NCBI GenBank assembly: GCA_019104865.1
Contig: JAHRWZ010000102.1
Span: 1-64,000, forward strand
Reading direction: 5' to 3'
From: Castellaniella sp.
GTDB taxonomy: Bacteria > Pseudomonadota > Gammaproteobacteria > Burkholderiales > Burkholderiaceae_B
DNA length: 64,000 bases
The position numbers and the translations under genes were made by a program. Every line of letters starts with the position of its first letter. Position 1 is the first letter of the stretch. The notes beneath the pieces were generated by a model. That model was not told the origin of the DNA. It worked only from the letters and a program-made list of their open reading frames with translations, and made no database searches. This document shows, in pieces, positions 20,355 to 29,803 of this stretch.

Positions 20355-23300
20355 GGGCCGCGGCCTCCTGGCCGGCAAACAAGGCATCCAGATCCTCGAT
20401 CAGGGACGGCGGCGGACGCAGGGACAGGAGGCCTTGGCCGGGTGCCATCCGCCCCCGCAGAAATAGATAGATCGCCCCGCCCATATCCCGTTCGTAATCG
20501 TAATCCGGCAGCCGGGTTCGCAACTGCCGGTGCAGCGCCAGGACGTACATGACCAGTTGCACGTCATAGCGCGCCGCACACATGGCCGCCTGCAGCGCCG
20601 AAGGGCGATAGTCCGACGGCCGCGCACCTAGATCGTTGGACTTGTAGTCGATCAGGTAATAGCGCCCGTCGTCGCCCTGCAAGCACAGATCGATGAAACC
20701 CTTGAACAGGCCGTTGAGCCTGTCTTCGGCCAGCGCGGGACGGGGGGCCGCATCGAACGTGGCCTGTGTAATCAACTGATCCAGCCGCGTCACCCACACC
20801 TGCGCCACCGGCAACCAGAACTCCATTTCGGGCAAGCTGGCCCGCAGGCGGTCCAGCCGCAGCACCGGGCCGCCCGGCACCCGGGGGGTCCAGGCGGTCT
20901 GGACGAAATCCAGCAGCCAGGCGTGCAGCGTATCAATGTGAGCTTCCCAGCCACGCACGGCACAGCGGCGGGCGATCAGGTCGCGCGCGCCGTCCAGATA
21001 GCGGAAGCGCCGCTGTGCGGCCCATTCGAGCAGGCCATGCAGGAAGGTACCCGTCTCGCTACCCCGGGGAAGTCCGGACAGGGCACCCGAAAGACCGTCC
21101 GAAGCGGCGAGGGGAACATCCGGTTCCGGTGGCCACCCCGCCACATCCACCACCCGGCGCCCCTCACGCAACACGTCTTCGGACGCCGTCTCGGGAGACG
21201 CCTCCCGAGAGCCGGCGGACCCGATCTGGGCGTCTGTCGGATGCAGGGCGGAATAGCTGGCCACCCACCAGGGATGGCGCACCGCTGGCACAGCCAGCAG
21301 TCGGGCGGGCCCCAGGTCCGCGGCATCGTCCGAAATATCCTCCTGCCTTGCGGTCGAACCGGCCGCATCGGCCGGCTGCGAAGGGTCCCAGGCAAACTCG
21401 TCCGGATGGGCGGCGACTCGATCACTCCAGGCCAGACGCAGGTCTTCTCCCAGGACATGGCCAATGCCGCTGACACGATCTTTCCCCGGCACAGCCAGCG
21501 CCAGCCAGACGGCATGCCGGGCGCGCGTCAGCGCGACATAGAGCTTGCGGGTCTCCTCGCCCAGCTGTTCCTGCAGCAACTGGCGGCGTTGCGCATCGTT
21601 AGCCTGCATGACCCACTGGCGCTCGCCATCCACCGTCAGCAGGTGGGGGCGATCCTGCAGCCGAGCGGCGCGGCCCCGGCAGATGAAGGGCAGGAACACC
21701 AGAGGATATTCGAGCCCCTTGGACTTGTGAATGGTGATGACCCGTACCAGATTCTCGTCGCTTTCCAGGCGCAGGCGGCGCGCATCCTCCGCATCGGCGT
21801 CATCGTCCGGCGTGGCGCACTGGCGCGCCAGATAGTGCAGGACGGCTTGCTCGCCATCGAGCTGAGCGCTGGCCTGCTGCAGCAGTTCGGCCAAATGCAG
21901 GCAGTCGGTGAGCAGGCGCTCGCCATCCGGGCCCTGGGCCAGCAGACGGGCCGGGACCTCGAAATCGTGCAACAGCTGGCGCAGCATCGGCAGAACGCCC
22001 CGCTGCCGCCAGCGTTGATGATATGACTGGAAGCGTTCGACCTGCCCGTCCCAGGCCCATTCGTCGTCCCCCAGCATCGCCAGCCGGGCGACGTCCAGCC
22101 CCAGCAAAGGGGTCGCCAGCGCGGCGCGGATGGCCTGCTCGTCCTCGGGATGTACGCAGGCGGCCAGAATGAAGACCAGCTCCTGGGCCACGGCCGACGC
22201 ATAGACTGACCGCCGATCGGAGAGATAGACGCTGCGCACCCCCTGCCGGCTCAGGGCCTCGCGGATCTGCCAGGCCTCATCCTTGCCGTTGACCAGAATC
22301 GCCATGTCGGCGGGCTGTACCGCGGTCAGCCCGCAATCCGAGCGGAACCCGGCCCGCCCCCAATGCCCCAGTTCCAGCAGATCGGCCACCTGACGAGCGC
22401 ACCATTCGGCCGCCTGCGCGCAATAGGCATCGACCGTCAGGGTTCCGCCGGGTGGGTCCGTATCGATCCAGCGAGCCGTCATGGCCGACGGCGCCTGCCC
22501 GTCGATCTCCCAGGACTCGGCACGGCCACGCGCCTGCACGGGATGGAAAGCGATGGTTTCATCCGCCAGCCCGGTGGGGAATACGGCGGGTGCCTCGTGG
22601 CGGTCGAAACAATGGTTGACCGCCTGCACCAGCGCCGTCGATGAACGGTGATTCCGGTTCAGGGTCTGGACCCGGCCGTCGCAGGCACGCGCCGCCTGCA
22701 GATAGGTGTGTACATCGGCGCCACGAAAACCATAGATCGCCTGCTTCGGGTCCCCGATGAAGATCAGGGCCGTCTCCGGGGCCGGATCCGCCACGTCGTA
22801 GATACGGTCGAAGATCCGGTACTGGACCGGATCCGTATCCTGGAATTCGTCGATCAGCACGACGGGAAACTGTTCGCGCAGCGTCCGGATGAGGGGCTCT
22901 CCCCGCATCCCCCGCAAGGCGGCATCCAGCCCGGTCAGCAAACCGTCGAACCCCATGGCGGCCTTGCGCGCCAGCAGTTGCCGCAGACGGGCCGCCATCC
23001 AGGCCAGCGCATGCCGCTGGACGGGCAGGCGCACGGCGGGCAGACTGTCCAGATCCGCCTGCAGCCGCGACAGGGCCCGGCTGGCCGCTGGCGGTTCAGG
23101 GGCCGGGCCGGCGCCTTTCCAGCGCTCGTCCAGTCCCTGGGGCGCAAGCACCTTCCAGGCGGTGGGACTCAACGCCGGTTTCTCCAGATCAGGGCTGGCT
23201 GCCCAGTCGCGCAGCGCCTGCAGCCAGCCACCACGGTGATCCGCCCGGATGCTGACCTGGTTTCCCTGGGCATCCAGCCAGGCCTGCAGTTCGTCCACGG

Positions 23301-24051
23301 CCTGCGGCCAGGGCGCCTTCAGGGCCAGCAGCTGCGCCCGACGCTCGGCCGAGGCTGCGGACCAGACCTGTTCGAGATCATCCTCGCCCATATCCGGCAA
23401 CCCTTCACGAGTCAGCAACCGCGACAGGGACTGGTCCAGGGCATCCGGTCCTGGCCAGATCCCCAGGACGTCATCGAGCGCGGCGGCGGGCAGGCGTGCC
23501 ACGCAGGCGCGCCAGTAGTCCCAGGCCACCTGGCGCTGGGATTCCCGCAGATCGGTGAGCAGTTCCTGCTCAAACAGATTGGCGCTATCGAAGGCATGTT
23601 CCTTCAGCACCCTGGCGCACCAGGCGTGGATCGTGGAAATCGAGGCTTCGTCCATGGACTGGGCCGCCAGATCCAGCACCCGCGCGCAGGCCGGCCAGCG
23701 CTCGGCGGGATGGGCTGCCCGTAAATCCTGCAGGAACGGATCGGGCAAGGGCTCGGGCGCATCCTGGCCGATGGCTGCGGAGAACCCCACAGCGGCCTCG
23801 GACAGACGGCTGCGGATGCGATCCCGCAGTTCCTGCGCGGCCGCGTCGGTGAAGGTCAGCACCAGGATCTGGGAAGGCAGGCGCGGCGGCTGCCCTCCGT
23901 GGCCGAGGACAAGCCGCACATAGAGCGCCGCGATCGTCCAGGTTTTTCCAGTCCCGGCACTGGCCTCGATCAGATGGCTGCCTCGCAGCTCGAACCGCAA
24001 CGGATCGACTTGGGGGATGAAATCGGGTGTGATCATGCTGTCGGCCGGCAT
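20347..24051 (-). CDS. recB: Exodeoxyribonuclease V beta subunit RecB
   Basis: 3'-5' SF1A helicase and the nuclease of RecBCD, 1234 residues (E. coli about 1180). LIEASAGTGKTWTIAALY near residue 30 is Walker A. VVLIDEFQDTDPVQYRIFD is motif II. VITIHKSKGLEYPLVFLPF and VALTRARHAVWLAL are motifs V-VI. The C-terminal nuclease keeps LIDYKSNDLG (Asp1135, Lys1137), the catalytic signature, so nuclease activity is expected. ATG 24051 shares one base with the recC stop (TGATG); ATG 24036 is an alternative. It processes double-strand breaks and degrades foreign linear DNA. Confidence 0.96.
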   Translation of the reverse strand: MPADSMITPDFIPQVDPLRFELRGSHLIEASAGTGKTWTIAALYVRLVLGHGGQPPRLPSQILVLTFTDAAAQELRDRIRSRLSEAAVGFSAAIGQDAPEPLPDPFLQDLRAAHPAERWPACARVLDLAAQSMDEASISTIHAWCARVLKEHAFDSANLFEQELLTDLRESQRQVAWDYWRACVARLPAAALDDVLGIWPGPDALDQSLSRLLTREGLPDMGEDDLEQVWSAASAERRAQLLALKAPWPQAVDELQAWLDAQGNQVSIRADHRGGWLQALRDWAASPDLEKPALSPTAWKVLAPQGLDERWKGAGPAPEPPAASRALSRLQADLDSLPAVRLPVQRHALAWMAARLRQLLARKAAMGFDGLLTGLDAALRGMRGEPLIRTLREQFPVVLIDEFQDTDPVQYRIFDRIYDVADPAPETALIFIGDPKQAIYGFRGADVHTYLQAARACDGRVQTLNRNHRSSTALVQAVNHCFDRHEAPAVFPTGLADETIAFHPVQARGRAESWEIDGQAPSAMTARWIDTDPPGGTLTVDAYCAQAAEWCARQVADLLELGHWGRAGFRSDCGLTAVQPADMAILVNGKDEAWQIREALSRQGVRSVYLSDRRSVYASAVAQELVFILAACVHPEDEQAIRAALATPLLGLDVARLAMLGDDEWAWDGQVERFQSYHQRWRQRGVLPMLRQLLHDFEVPARLLAQGPDGERLLTDCLHLAELLQQASAQLDGEQAVLHYLARQCATPDDDADAEDARRLRLESDENLVRVITIHKSKGLEYPLVFLPFICRGRAARLQDRPHLLTVDGERQWVMQANDAQRRQLLQEQLGEETRKLYVALTRARHAVWLALAVPGKDRVSGIGHVLGEDLRLAWSDRVAAHPDEFAWDPSQPADAAGSTARQEDISDDAADLGPARLLAVPAVRHPWWVASYSALHPTDAQIGSAGSREASPETASEDVLREGRRVVDVAGWPPEPDVPLAASDGLSGALSGLPRGSETGTFLHGLLEWAAQRRFRYLDGARDLIARRCAVRGWEAHIDTLHAWLLDFVQTAWTPRVPGGPVLRLDRLRASLPEMEFWLPVAQVWVTRLDQLITQATFDAAPRPALAEDRLNGLFKGFIDLCLQGDDGRYYLIDYKSNDLGARPSDYRPSALQAAMCAARYDVQLVMYVLALHRQLRTRLPDYDYERDMGGAIYLFLRGRMAPGQGLLSLRPPPSLIEDLDALFAGQEAAAHD

Positions 24052-27000
24052 CAGGAGGCCTCACGGGCGGCGCGCTTTTTTGTGTCCGCCGGCAGGGCGG
24101 TGGACAAGTCGCCGTACAAGATCCGCGCCCAGCGAAAGAAACCGCCCCCCCGGCACAAACGATCGAAATCAGGATAGCCACGCCGCAGATACAGGTCGCG
24201 TTCCACGGTCTGTTCATAGGATTGCCGGGCGGCCTGGCAGGCGGGGCTGTCGGGATCAGTCGCCGCGCCGGCGCGCAGCCAGGCATTGGCCGCGCCGATC
24301 TCGACGGGCAAGGCGGCACGCATGCCCTGCCGCCAGGCTTCCCACAGCGTCGTCCAGATCCGCAAGGCATCCCCCATGTCCAGCGGCGCCAGGACCATCG
24401 TGCCCTTGGGGCTGATGACCTGCGTCGTCAGAGACCGGCCATGCACATGCGCCGCCACGTGCTCCAGCCACGCCGGCACCAGGGGCTTGAAGCGATATCG
24501 CTTGTCCTTGTCGATCAGGCCGCTGGCGAGCAGATGGATGCGGCACCATGCGCCATCGACATTCTGGCGCCAGCCGGAGAGCGCATCATCGAAGCCTGCC
24601 ATCCCATCCTGGCCATCCGGGACGGAGCTCGTCATGCGCAGCGTCTCGGCCACGACGATCGGCCATCGGGCGCAGGCTTCCGCGTATTCGTCCAGGGGCG
24701 GCTGCACGGCATCGCGCAGTTCCCGGGCGGCCCGCTCGCCCAACGGGCCGCTGACCAGCGCACCCCGGCGCAGCATCTGCCGCAAGCGCGCGTCGACGAG
24801 GTCGCCGGTGTCCAACCCCTGAGGCAGGTTCCCGGGATCGGCCTGAACGACCTCGTCCAGCAGTTCCTGGCACAACTGCCAGCGCGTCAGGCCGCTCTGG
24901 GCAAAGGGCTCGTCTTCGGACAGATCCGCATCCGCCACATCGAAACCGACCTGCAGGCGCTGCCGGAAGAACATCTGGACCGGGTGCCGCAGGAAACCTC
25001 TGAGCAGGCCCAGATGCAAGACGGTTTCCAGCACCAGCGGCGGCAGCGGATCCGCGTCCGCGGCTGGCTGCCTGACCTGCCCCAGGCCCGATCGCGCCGC
25101 GCGCCACTCGGCCGCATACGTGAACAGGCGCGAATCGCCGGGTTCGGATGGCGGAGGAAAGTAGCGTCGGCTGAAAGGCTGCAGCGGATGCTGGCAAGTC
25201 AGCGCTGCCGACACGGTGCCGGCCGCATCGGCCAGGCGCCATCCGCGGTCCAGATGTTCGCACAGTTGCGCCACCAGGACCGATGGCGGTTGCTGCGCAT
25301 TGTCCTGGATGCTGTGGCCGACCCAGGAAACATAGAACTGGTCGCGCGCCGAGAGCAGGGCCTCCAGGAAGAGATAGCGGTCGTCCTCCCGGCGCGAGCG
25401 GTCGCCCGAGCGGGGATGGGTGGCCATCAGATCCATGTCCGACGGCGCGCGCACCCGGGGGAAGACCCCGTCGTGCATGCCCAGCAGACAGACGCGACGA
25501 AAGGGGATCGCCCGCATCGGCATCAGGGTCGCGAAGGTGACGGCGCCCGCGAAGAACCGCTGCGACAGCCCCCCATGATCCAGTTGCGCCAGACAATGCT
25601 CGGCGGCAATCGCGGATGGCAAGGCTTCTGCCAGACCCGCGGCATCGCAAGCCTGCAGCCAGTCCTGCAGGCTCTGACGAAACCGGGTCAGCGTCTGGGC
25701 ATCCGCATCGGTCTGGGGGCGAAAGAAATCGTCCAGCAGGGCCTGAAAATGCCCCACCCATTGCCGGGGAGCGGCCGGCTCGTTCAGCAAGCGCCAATAG
25801 CGATCCACCGTATCCAGCAGATGCGCCAGCGCCCCCAGGGCGGCGGCCTGCAGGCCGCCGGGTTCGTCGTAGGGTTCGATGCCCTGCCAGGCCGGCGCGT
25901 CCGGCCCGGTGGCGTAGCCCAGCAACATACGCTGCAGCCCGAACCGCCAGGTATGCGCATGGGCGGCCTGTTCGGTCTGGCCCAGATCGAAGGCCGCTCG
26001 ATGCCCGGCATGCAGGCCCCACCGCACCTGTGCGTCGCGCGCCCAGGTCTGGAGCAGCGGCAGGTCTTCGGCCGCGATGCCAAAGCGCGCCCGTAGCGCT
26101 GGCACGTCCAGCCATTCCAGGAGTTCGGCAAGCCCTAGGCGCAGGCGCGGCAATGTCAGCAACTGCTCGAGCACGATGACCAGCGGGTCGGCATGCCGTT
26201 GGCTACGGTCAGCCAGGGCATACGGGATGTGGCGCCTATCACGCGGCCCGTACAGGCCGAATACCGCCTGGATGTGCGGCGCGTAGATTTCGATGTCGGG
26301 CACCATGACGATCACATCGCGCGGCTGCAGCGAAGGGTCGGCCTCGAAGGCGGCCAGCAACTGATCCTGCAGGATCTCGACCTCGCGCTGGACGCTGTGG
26401 GCGACCAGGAAGCGAATCGAGGCGTCCCGCCGGAGGTCCACCGCCGGCCAGAGATCCCGCGTCTCGGACAGGGGGCGCAAGTCGCGGATATCGTCCTGCA
26501 GCTGTTCCAGCAGGGTATCGCCCGGCAGGTCCTGGAAGGCGTCGATACGCCGGTGCAGGGCATCAAAATGCGGTACCCAGCGGCTACGCTGGGCCGGGTC
26601 GTCGAAATCGTCCAGCATGCCGATGTAGTCACGGCCCTGGCGCCCCCAGGATGCCAACAGCGGGTGCGTCTGCTGATGCAGCGCTGTGTCGTCCAGCACA
26701 TCGGCCATGCCGGGGCGGCGCGCCTGGCGCCGGAAGCGCGCGCGCAGCAGGTCCCGGTCCCCCTGGATGTCGGCCCAGTAATGCGCGCAGGGATTGTGCA
26801 CGCAAACCAGAATCTGCACCCAGCGCGACAGCGCGGCCAGCGCCTCGAAGGTCTGGCGCGGCATGGCGGAAATGCCGAACACCAGGATGCGGCGCGGCAG
26901 ACCCGCAGGCCGGACCTGCATGCCCGGATCCAGCACGCTGGTCATGAAGGCTTCGTGGATGGCCGCGCGGCCGACCGGCGCGGCCATCCCCCCCAGGTCA

Positions 27001-27584
27001 TCGAGCAAGGCGCGCCACAGGTGCGCCTGCCAGGCCTGGGTATCCGGCAGTTCCCGCACCTGCCCCCGGCCATCGCTCAGCACGGCCTCGCCCTGGGACC
27101 AGGCCTGCAGCCAGTCGGCGCGGTAGACCTGGTACTGATCGAACAAATCCGCCAGCCGGCAGGCCAGCTGGTAGCGCTTGCGCACGTCGGCATCATCGGC
27201 CAGAAATCGCTGCAGGACGGCATAGTCCGGCCGGTCGAGCAGATCAGGCAGCAGGCGCATCAGGCGCCAGACCAGGGCGTCCTTGTCCAACGGGGAGTCC
27301 TCGGGCACGGCATCGGCCCCCAGGACACTGCGATACGCCTGCCACATGAAGCGCGACGGCAGCAGGAAATCCAGCGCGGCGGCGATGCCGCCATTCAAGT
27401 CCTGCGCCAGCGCCAGGCGCAGCCACTGGGCGATACCGTTGCTGTGCACCAGCAGGGACTCGTTTTCCAGCGCTGCCAGCGGGTCGTGGCCCATCCAGGC
27501 GACCAGAACCTCGCGCAGCTGCTCGGCGCGATTGCCATGCACCAGCACCAGTCCCGGCGTCAGTTCCGACCCTTCTTCGCGCAT
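24051..27584 (-). CDS. recC: Exodeoxyribonuclease V gamma subunit RecC
   Basis: Chi-recognition and scaffold subunit of RecBCD, about 1177 residues (E. coli 1122). The start is ATG 27584 (MREEGSELTPGLVLVHGNRAEQL), which has GGGAAGGG just upstream; the frame remains open to 27956 but that part lies under yggS. Recognisable segments are NESLLVHSNGIAQWLRLALA, LVFGISAMPRQTFEALAAL, RHIPYALADRS, RVCLLGMHDGVFPR, DRSRREDDRYLFLEALLSARDQFYVSWVG and PFSRRYF. As in other RecC proteins, the helicase-like fold lacks Walker motifs. First gene of the operon, divergent from yggS. Confidence 0.95.
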   Translation of the reverse strand: MREEGSELTPGLVLVHGNRAEQLREVLVAWMGHDPLAALENESLLVHSNGIAQWLRLALAQDLNGGIAAALDFLLPSRFMWQAYRSVLGADAVPEDSPLDKDALVWRLMRLLPDLLDRPDYAVLQRFLADDADVRKRYQLACRLADLFDQYQVYRADWLQAWSQGEAVLSDGRGQVRELPDTQAWQAHLWRALLDDLGGMAAPVGRAAIHEAFMTSVLDPGMQVRPAGLPRRILVFGISAMPRQTFEALAALSRWVQILVCVHNPCAHYWADIQGDRDLLRARFRRQARRPGMADVLDDTALHQQTHPLLASWGRQGRDYIGMLDDFDDPAQRSRWVPHFDALHRRIDAFQDLPGDTLLEQLQDDIRDLRPLSETRDLWPAVDLRRDASIRFLVAHSVQREVEILQDQLLAAFEADPSLQPRDVIVMVPDIEIYAPHIQAVFGLYGPRDRRHIPYALADRSQRHADPLVIVLEQLLTLPRLRLGLAELLEWLDVPALRARFGIAAEDLPLLQTWARDAQVRWGLHAGHRAAFDLGQTEQAAHAHTWRFGLQRMLLGYATGPDAPAWQGIEPYDEPGGLQAAALGALAHLLDTVDRYWRLLNEPAAPRQWVGHFQALLDDFFRPQTDADAQTLTRFRQSLQDWLQACDAAGLAEALPSAIAAEHCLAQLDHGGLSQRFFAGAVTFATLMPMRAIPFRRVCLLGMHDGVFPRVRAPSDMDLMATHPRSGDRSRREDDRYLFLEALLSARDQFYVSWVGHSIQDNAQQPPSVLVAQLCEHLDRGWRLADAAGTVSAALTCQHPLQPFSRRYFPPPSEPGDSRLFTYAAEWRAARSGLGQVRQPAADADPLPPLVLETVLHLGLLRGFLRHPVQMFFRQRLQVGFDVADADLSEDEPFAQSGLTRWQLCQELLDEVVQADPGNLPQGLDTGDLVDARLRQMLRRGALVSGPLGERAARELRDAVQPPLDEYAEACARWPIVVAETLRMTSSVPDGQDGMAGFDDALSGWRQNVDGAWCRIHLLASGLIDKDKRYRFKPLVPAWLEHVAAHVHGRSLTTQVISPKGTMVLAPLDMGDALRIWTTLWEAWRQGMRAALPVEIGAANAWLRAGAATDPDSPACQAARQSYEQTVERDLYLRRGYPDFDRLCRGGGFFRWARILYGDLSTALPADTKKRAAREAS

Positions 27585-27662
27585 CCGCCCTTCCCCGTTT
27601 TCAAAGCAGCATGACAAAAGGCATTTTACAATCCCCTTACGTCGCATCACCCGAGACTGTCC

Positions 27663-28451
27663 ATGAGCGCTGTTCCCCCGATCCGTCCGGCTTATCAGAC
27701 CGCATCGTCCCAGGCGGAAATCCAGGCCAACCTGGCCGACATCCGGCACCGCATCCAGGCGGCCTGCGCGCGGGCCGACCGCGATCCGTCGACAGTACGT
27801 CTGCTGCCCGTCAGCAAAACCGTCGACGAGTCCCGCATCCGGATGGCCTACGCCGCCGGCTGTCGGCTGCTGGGGGAAAACAAGGTCCAGGAAGCCTATG
27901 GCAAATGGGAAACCATGGCCGACCTGACAGATCTGCACTGGGCCATCATCGGTCACCTGCAGACCAACAAGGCCAAATTCGTCGCCCGCTTCGCGCAGGA
28001 ATTCCAGGCGCTGGACAATCTCCGGGTGGCCGAGGCGCTGGACCGGCGGCTACAAGAAGAAGGTCGCAGCCTGGATGTCTTCGTCCAGGTGAACACGTCG
28101 GGCGAGGACAGCAAATTCGGGCTGGCGCCCGACCAAGTGCTGGATTTCGCGCGCGCCCTGCCCGCCTACGGCGCGCTGCGCGTGCGCGGCCTGATGACGC
28201 TGGCCCTGTTTTCCTCGGACGAGAATCACGTCAGGCCCTGCTTCGTGCTGCTCAGGTCCCTGCGGGATCAGCTGCGCCAGGAAGCCCCCCAGGGCGACGC
28301 CTTCGCCGAACTGTCCATGGGCATGTCGGGGGACTTCGAATGGGCCATCGAGGAAGGCGCCACCACCGTGCGCGTCGGCCAGGCGATTTTCGGGTCGCGC
28401 ACCCTGCCCGACAGCTATTACTGGCCAGAGGGCACCGCCGGGAAACCCTGA
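27663..28451 (+). CDS. yggS: YggS-family pyridoxal-phosphate homeostasis protein
   Basis: Cytoplasmic PLP-binding protein of the PLPBP family, 262 residues, involved in vitamin B6 and amino-acid homeostasis rather than catalysis. The single alanine-racemase-like barrel has LLPVSKTVDESRI with the PLP Lys52, LLGENKVQEAYGKW, HWAIIGHLQTNKAKFV, VFVQVNTSGEDSKFG, LRVRGLMTLA and the phosphate-binding LSMGMSGDFEWAIEEGAT. A ~20-residue N-terminal extension precedes the fold. TACAAT at 27627-27632 is a candidate -10. The neighbourhood often contains proC or pilT genes; here it is divergent from recC instead. Confidence 0.93.
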   Translation: MSAVPPIRPAYQTASSQAEIQANLADIRHRIQAACARADRDPSTVRLLPVSKTVDESRIRMAYAAGCRLLGENKVQEAYGKWETMADLTDLHWAIIGHLQTNKAKFVARFAQEFQALDNLRVAEALDRRLQEEGRSLDVFVQVNTSGEDSKFGLAPDQVLDFARALPAYGALRVRGLMTLALFSSDENHVRPCFVLLRSLRDQLRQEAPQGDAFAELSMGMSGDFEWAIEEGATTVRVGQAIFGSRTLPDSYYWPEGTAGKP

Positions 28452-28477
28452 AGAACGATCTAACAAGATCCACGTTT

Positions 28478-28486
28478 TCTTCACAA
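28478..28486 (+). promoter_or_regulatory. Candidate BaeR box upstream of the spy-like gene
   Basis: TCTTCACAA fits the TCTNCANAA core reported for E. coli BaeR and lies about 88 bases before the spy-like start. BaeS/BaeR homologues are encoded about 3 kb away. A nine-base degenerate match alone is weak; the location gives it weight. Confidence 0.45.
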
Positions 28487-28573
28487 TGGTTCCATTTTTA
28501 CGCCGCAGTCGACGCTTAACCTGTCCTCATTGCCGCACCACCGGGGTGCGGTCGAATCAGAAGGACAGACACC

Positions 28574-29065
28574 ATGACTTTCACGCCGATCCGCACGCTC
28601 TCCGCCCTGGCGCTGGCCGCCACCATCGTCGCCGCCCCGCTGGCCGCCACAGCGGCCTCCGGTCCGCAGGGACAGTGGGGGGAACACTCATCGCAGAAGG
28701 CTGGTCACGACAATGACCACCATGGCGACCGTTGGATGCGCGGCCTGGATCTGACCCAGGCGCAACAGGATCAGATCTTCAAGATCCGTCACGACCAGGA
28801 ACAGGCCGTCTACGACCAGAAAAAGGCCCTGAAGGAAGCCGCCAGCAATCTGCGCGAACTGACCCAGGCCGACAGTTTCGATCAGGCCAAGGCCAAGCAA
28901 GCCGCCGACACACTGGGTCAGGCCCAGGGTCAGCTGGCCCTGCTGCGCGCCCAGACCATGGCCCAGGTTCGCGCCGTCCTGACACCCGAACAGCGGCAGA
29001 AGCTGGCTGAACGGCACGAACAGCGTGGACTCAAGGGCAACATGAAAGGCCCGATGAAACCCTGA
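28574..29065 (+). CDS. Spy/CpxP-family periplasmic stress chaperone
   Basis: Periplasmic protein of 163 residues with a signal peptide ending AATAAS (cleavage near residue 28). A His/Asp-rich stretch (HDNDHHGDRW) follows. It then has the helical LTXXQ fold: LDLTQAQQDQIFKIR and the second repeat LTPEQRQKLAERHEQ, both diagnostic of Spy/CpxP. In E. coli, Spy is an ATP-independent chaperone induced through BaeSR and CpxAR. The His-rich N-terminus could bind metal, as in the CnrX/ZraP relatives. AGAAGGAC precedes ATG 28574. Monocistronic, followed by a 13-bp hairpin. Confidence 0.85.
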   Translation: MTFTPIRTLSALALAATIVAAPLAATAASGPQGQWGEHSSQKAGHDNDHHGDRWMRGLDLTQAQQDQIFKIRHDQEQAVYDQKKALKEAASNLRELTQADSFDQAKAKQAADTLGQAQGQLALLRAQTMAQVRAVLTPEQRQKLAERHEQRGLKGNMKGPMKP

Positions 29066-29113
29066 TCGCCCATCACTTGATGGCGATGCCATCAGACCTT
29101 TTTCGCTTCAAAC

Positions 29114-29153
29114 CCACCGCCTGAACCGCCCGCCAGAGCCGTTCAGGCGGTGG
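29114..29153. terminator. Long stem-loop between spy-like and NlpC/P60 genes
   Basis: CCACCGCCTGAAC pairs perfectly with GTTCAGGCGGTGG (13 bp) across a 14-base loop. It lies between two convergent genes, so it may end transcripts from both sides, although no T-tract follows on either strand. Confidence 0.6.
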
Positions 29154-29205
29154 CGTCTCGATCCCGAGTCAGACAACCATCCACGCCCCTGATGAGCCGG
29201 CGCGC

Positions 29206-29754
29206 TCACCGGGCAAACAACGTGCCCACCGACTGGAAATGCCGCCGGTAATAGGGACTGTCGAGCGAATCGATACGTACCTGGCCCCCTGTGGATGGCG
29301 CGTTGATGAAGCGGCCATCGCCCAGATAGATGCCCATGTGTGAATTGGGCTGATTCAGGGTATCGAAGAACACCAGATCCCCCGGCTGCAGGGCCCTGCG
29401 GGACACCGGTCGGCTCAGACGCGCGATGTCATCGGTATTGTGCGGCAGCGCCGTGTGCGTGGCCGTCGCGAACACATACTTCACCAGCCCGCTGCAATCG
29501 AATCCCCGCACGGGGCGGGCGCTGCCGTAGCGGTATTGCGTATCCAGCAGGCTGAGCGCCGTCATCACCACCTCCGTGCGCTGCGCGGGGTCGATCGGCT
29601 GGATCCTGGCCTCGGTCCGCCGCGACCCTGAAGGGCCCGCGCACGCGGCCAGCAGCACGCACAGGCCGCCAACGAGCGCATTGCGCAAGACAGCCCAGGT
29701 CCGAAAACGGGCGCCAAAGCTGGCGTCAATTAGCTTAATAACTAAAATAACCAT
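29206..29754 (-). CDS. NlpC/P60-family lipoprotein, predicted murein endopeptidase
   Basis: Envelope lipoprotein of 182 residues or fewer. The lipobox is LLAAC (Cys about residue 38). The NlpC/P60 papain-like domain has catalytic Cys in VRGFDCSGLVKYVF, His in SHMGIYLGDGRFINAPS, and GDLVFFDT between them. It probably cuts peptide crosslinks in murein, like Spr/MepS. ATG 29754 sits in AT-rich sequence that also forms the tsdB promoter, and the N-terminus before the signal peptide is unusually long; a TTG about 20 residues downstream may be the true start. Confidence 0.85.
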   Translation of the reverse strand: MVILVIKLIDASFGARFRTWAVLRNALVGGLCVLLAACAGPSGSRRTEARIQPIDPAQRTEVVMTALSLLDTQYRYGSARPVRGFDCSGLVKYVFATATHTALPHNTDDIARLSRPVSRRALQPGDLVFFDTLNQPNSHMGIYLGDGRFINAPSTGGQVRIDSLDSPYYRRHFQSVGTLFAR

Positions 29755-29763
29755 GCTTATAAT
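29735..29763 (+). promoter_or_regulatory. Candidate promoter of tsdB-tsdA
   Basis: A perfect -10 hexamer TATAAT (29758-29763) lies 17 bases after TTAATA (29735-29740, 4/6 to the -35 consensus) in a short AT-rich island. The leader to tsdB is about 35 bases and ends in GGGGAGA before the ATG. Confidence 0.55.
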
Positions 29764-29803
29764 GTCGAGATATATTCAATTCAATCAACATCCGGGGAGA
29801 CGA

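Noticed and set aside
24222..26096. 624-codon open frame on the + strand opposite recC
   Set aside because: No recognisable domain; repetitive Gln/Arg/Gly content; recC on the other strand is certain.
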